Assembly: GCA_017406005.1 (NCBI GenBank)
Contig: JAFQZI010000093.1
Coordinates: 1-64,000 of the forward strand
DNA length: 64,000 bases
Source: Oscillospiraceae bacterium
GTDB taxonomy: Bacteria; Bacillota; Clostridia; Oscillospirales; Oscillospiraceae
Direction: 5' to 3'
Part shown: piece by piece, positions 61,322-64,000 of the stretch
Numbering within the stretch: position 1 is the first letter of the stretch
Layout: every line of letters starts with the position of its first letter
Position numbers and translations under genes: made by a program
The notes under the pieces: generated by a model
Told to the model about the DNA's origin: nothing
Seen by the model: only the letters and a program-made list of their open reading frames with translations
Databases searched by the model: none

Positions 61322-62626
61322 TCATCCATAGAACCATCTGACACGCTCTCCTCCGACAGGCTCGCCGTGGGGAGTTGTGTAATATGGGTCATTTCTGGAA
61401 AAACTGTAGTTTGTATTATCGTCAGCACCATAATGGAAGATGTTCACAATCTCCCGATAAGCCGGTGTTCTGTTTTCTTCCGTGTTGAAAGTGTGGATCG
61501 GATCAATAAACCGCCAGTAATAGCCCACCGAGTCATCTGTGTCATTGACTTCGCACGCGGGATGGTTCTGTTTGAACGCTTCGATCTGTTCTTGAGGAAT
61601 CTGTCCTATGCTCAGCCACAGCCTCTTTATTTTAGGTACACGATCAGCCGGAATAATCGGAGAGATATCATTCAGGTTGTAACATCCGCCGAGCTGGAGA
61701 TCTGTCAGTTCAGTCAATTCTGCAATCGAGTTAATATTGTACATTGAGCTGCCGTAGAGTTCTACATATCGCAGCTTTTTGCAGTAGGCTAAGTCGTCCA
61801 CGTCTCTGAGATAATTGTTGTAAGTGATGAAGATTTCAAGGTTCGGCATGTATTTTAAAAAGCTCAGCGTCCTCATATGATTGTTGTGCCCTACGTCAAG
61901 ATTCACAACCTCTGTACAATAAGTCAGAGGGAGGCAGCTGGCTTCATCGGTCAGTCCTGCGTCACCAGCGAGAGAACAGAGAATGGTTTTTGCATCCGTT
62001 CGGCAGCTGTAATCGAGCGTACTAAACCACACGCGCCATACAACTTTTATGTTGGGGAAAGCGTCGCGGATCATCGCCATATGCTCGTTGTCCACACCGC
62101 TCTGATCCATGTCGAGAGTGGTGCAGCGCTTCATGCAGGGCAGAGCTGCCACAACGGCTGCACCGTTGTCCTCCACGGGGATTTTACGCAGATCGATATA
62201 TTCCGTATCCAGCGTCATGGGTTCCCCATAGAGGATGAAGCTGTAGGCAAAGTGTACGTTCGGCGCAGCATTCTGAAGGCGCGAAATCGTATCCCAACTG
62301 ACAGGAGCACTATATGCATTACCCAGAACAACATTTTTCAGGTTTGCTGCATAAGGTGCCGCACGGCAGAAAGCCTCAATATCCGCATCTGAAGAAATTC
62401 CGGACAGATCAAACTCTTCCGCATCTACGGGGTAGTGCCTTCCGAGCAGGTCAAACCCGTCAGCAAACGGCTGTGCCGTCGGTTCCGGGGTGGGCACAGG
62501 TGTCGGTTCCGGAGTTGCTTCCGGCGCGGCGGCAAACCATGGCAACAGGCTTGGAAACCCTGAAACGGAAATCAGGGCTATAAAGATCGCCAGCAGGAGA
62601 AAGAGAATACGCAAAAAACGCAGCAT
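61322..62626 (-). CDS. Leucine-rich-repeat protein, single module, N-terminal membrane anchor
   Basis: 434 residues. N-terminal hydrophobic segment (3-25), short Pro-Thr-Glu stalk (36-53), then one copy of the module shared with its neighbours (VSWDTISRLQNAAP, LDMDQSGVDN, VVWRVWFSTLDYSCRTDAKTIL, LDVGHNN, LRYVELYGSSMYNINSIAEL, DPYYT near the end). 31 bp upstream of the two-module paralogue on the same strand, so the three probably form one operon. No sortase signal. Function unknown. Confidence 0.78.
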   Translation of the reverse strand: MLRFLRILFLLLAIFIALISVSGFPSLLPWFAAAPEATPEPTPVPTPEPTAQPFADGFDLLGRHYPVDAEEFDLSGISSDADIEAFCRAAPYAANLKNVVLGNAYSAPVSWDTISRLQNAAPNVHFAYSFILYGEPMTLDTEYIDLRKIPVEDNGAAVVAALPCMKRCTTLDMDQSGVDNEHMAMIRDAFPNIKVVWRVWFSTLDYSCRTDAKTILCSLAGDAGLTDEASCLPLTYCTEVVNLDVGHNNHMRTLSFLKYMPNLEIFITYNNYLRDVDDLAYCKKLRYVELYGSSMYNINSIAELTELTDLQLGGCYNLNDISPIIPADRVPKIKRLWLSIGQIPQEQIEAFKQNHPACEVNDTDDSVGYYWRFIDPIHTFNTEENRTPAYREIVNIFHYGADDNTNYSFSRNDPYYTTPHGEPVGGERVRWFYG

Positions 62627-62644
62627 TAGAAGAAAGTCTCCTTA

Positions 62645-64000
62645 TCAGCCATAGTTCAATTCGTCTTCCGGATAGATCGGCTCGAGAATGTCGTGGTCAT
62701 GCCACTCCTCAAAGAGGATAGAAACATCCACGATCTTCATATGAGCCGGTTCAACACCCTCAGCATGCTCGTTATACAGAGGATCATTCCAGGAGAAGGC
62801 ATAGGAAGCGTCCGCCAGGTTATATTGAAATGCGTTGTAGATCACTTTGTAATATCCCAAAGGCCTCTGTGCCGGGAAGTTCATATTGTGTGCACTATAG
62901 TAAGCCCAGTCCTGCGTGAGGTACCGCTGATAAATCTTCCAGTTTTCGGAAGTATAGCCCTCATTCTGGGCACTACCGTCCGCATTGCGCTCAAGGCCGG
63001 TCGGAACTGTTGTATTGACTTCGCATTCCGGATGCAGGCTGCGGTAGGTATCGATCTGCTCCTGCGGCACCGGATCACCTACACCGATCCAAAAGCGGAG
63101 CAGTGGAATGTCGTACATCGCCGTAATGTCGGAAATACCTTTATTTGTGCCGATGTTGAGATGGCGCAGCTTCGTGCAGGCGGCAAGGGGGGAGATATCC
63201 GAAACTCTGGTGTTGCCCATTTCAAGATAAATGAGTTCAGAGCAGCTGCTGAACGGAGACAGATCCGAAATGCCTGTCATCGAGATGACAACCAGCTGGA
63301 GATCCGGCATGTTGCGCACAAACGAAAAGTCAGTCAGCTCGTCATTGTGGCCGAGGTCCAGATAACGTACCTTTGTGCAATAGTATAGTCCGGCGGAATT
63401 TGAATTGGTGATGTCTCCGCCCTTGGAGGGTTTGGAGGCAAGGATTTTAACCACATCCGTCCTGACACTGTATTCACTTCCGAACCACACGCGCCATACC
63501 ACGTTGATGTTCGGATATGCATCTCTTATCTCTGCCATTGCCTGGTCGGGAACACCGCACGAATCCATATCCAATGTCTTCAGGTTCTTCATATAAGGCA
63601 GGAAGTTTTTCACATCTTCGCCATTGTCCTGAACCCGGATATGGTTCAAATCAAGCACTTCATCCGCCAGGTTGAATTCCTTGTCATATACCGCGCAAAC
63701 CATCGAGATGGTGGTCTGCGGGCAGGCGTTTGCTATTGCCTGCAGGTCAGCAAAGGAAAGCCCGTTGCGGTAATGCCCCAGGTTCAGATACTGGAGCTGG
63801 GTCATCCCGGGGAGAACGGCCACCAGGCTGCCCACATCTGCCGGAGTAATATTGCTGAGGTCCAGGCTGGTGTCCGCCGTTGTGGCATTTACACCGCAGA
63901 CGGAGAACTTATAGTCCATGGCGGCGTTCGGCGCTGCGTGTGAAATCGTGGTGAGATCGCTCCACTGTAGGCTTCCGTCGGTCGTGGCGTTGTCAGCAAT
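62645..64000 (-). CDS. Leucine-rich-repeat protein (partial, N-terminus beyond window)
   Basis: The frame stays open to the right edge of the window, 27 codons beyond the first internal ATG at 63919. Those codons read SLQWSDLTTISHAAPNAAMDYKFSV, matching the same opening block in both paralogues, so the true start is outside. At least 451 residues are visible: module blocks LDMDSCGVPD, VVWRVWFGSEYSVRTDVVKILAS, LDLGHNDEL, LRHLNIGTNKGISDITAMYD, then an ending DPLYNE and an acidic tail. Gap of 18 bp to the next paralogue. Confidence 0.8.
   Translation of the reverse strand: MADNATTDGSLQWSDLTTISHAAPNAAMDYKFSVCGVNATTADTSLDLSNITPADVGSLVAVLPGMTQLQYLNLGHYRNGLSFADLQAIANACPQTTISMVCAVYDKEFNLADEVLDLNHIRVQDNGEDVKNFLPYMKNLKTLDMDSCGVPDQAMAEIRDAYPNINVVWRVWFGSEYSVRTDVVKILASKPSKGGDITNSNSAGLYYCTKVRYLDLGHNDELTDFSFVRNMPDLQLVVISMTGISDLSPFSSCSELIYLEMGNTRVSDISPLAACTKLRHLNIGTNKGISDITAMYDIPLLRFWIGVGDPVPQEQIDTYRSLHPECEVNTTVPTGLERNADGSAQNEGYTSENWKIYQRYLTQDWAYYSAHNMNFPAQRPLGYYKVIYNAFQYNLADASYAFSWNDPLYNEHAEGVEPAHMKIVDVSILFEEWHDHDILEPIYPEDELNYG

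Overview
The window looks like a chromosomal segment of an anaerobic, probably gut-associated member of the Bacillota (Clostridia or Erysipelotrichia; I cannot separate these from sequence alone). The grounds are strong AGGAGG-type ribosome binding sites, TTGACA/TATAAT promoters, pyruvate:ferredoxin oxidoreductase, a six-subunit Rnf complex, YlmH, an XpaC-type protein, 2-hydroxyacyl-CoA dehydratase subunits and the GGGtGRT/NifU-like pair. I see no rRNA or tRNA genes, no CRISPR array and no prophage. One complete IS1380-type insertion sequence is present.

Left third (1-31 kb). An ECF sigma / anti-sigma / DUF4097 operon is read leftwards from a promoter that looks like its own sigma target. It is followed by a membrane-bound XRE regulator, a TlpA-like thioredoxin, and a double-receiver hybrid histidine kinase translationally coupled to a solute-binding lipoprotein. 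The IS1380 element sits directly behind the -10 box of what appears to be the original nifJ promoter. Then come nifJ, a second XRE regulator, the GGGtGRT/NifU-like pair, and a 2-hydroxy-acid block (AEC carrier, D-2-hydroxyacid dehydrogenase, LarA-type racemase, malic enzyme). Next are ylmH, two 2-hydroxyacyl-CoA dehydratase subunits, a barrel-less mini-enolase, a lipoprotein, a CofE-like ligase, a family 39 glycosyltransferase and a PfkB kinase.

Centre (31-52.5 kb): surface and respiratory region. A 1289-residue secreted protein carries a Pro-Glu-Pro-Thr stalk, a transglutaminase-like domain and eight InlB-type repeats. A His-rich CsoR-type repressor follows, then the cytochrome c maturation pair resB-ccsA. 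The operon rnfC-rnfDG(fusion)-rnfE-rnfA-rnfB ends in one very large gene. That gene fuses an FMN-binding domain, a fumarate-reductase-type FAD domain and a complete pentahaem NrfA nitrite reductase with all recognisable catalytic residues. After an XpaC-type gene comes a Tat-exported flavoprotein with FMN-binding domains at both ends, a NusG-II protein and a tatB-like/tatA/tatC operon. Together these genes suggest that ferredoxin reduced by NifJ feeds Rnf, and that electrons then pass through covalent flavins and haems to acceptors outside the membrane (nitrite and a fumarate-like or other enoate substrate). CcsA/ResB would attach the haems and Tat would export the second flavoprotein. The arrangement is seen directly; the electron path is inference.

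Right end (52.5-64 kb): galK, pepT, a nadE-pncB-nadD NAD salvage operon, a GMP synthetase lacking its glutaminase domain, and three tandem leucine-rich-repeat surface-protein paralogues, the last cut by the window edge.

A dispersed intergenic element of about 85 bp occurs four times (near 28.5, 38.0, 50.3 and 57.9 kb). Its hairpin arms covary around a conserved core, and this is explained by none of the genes.
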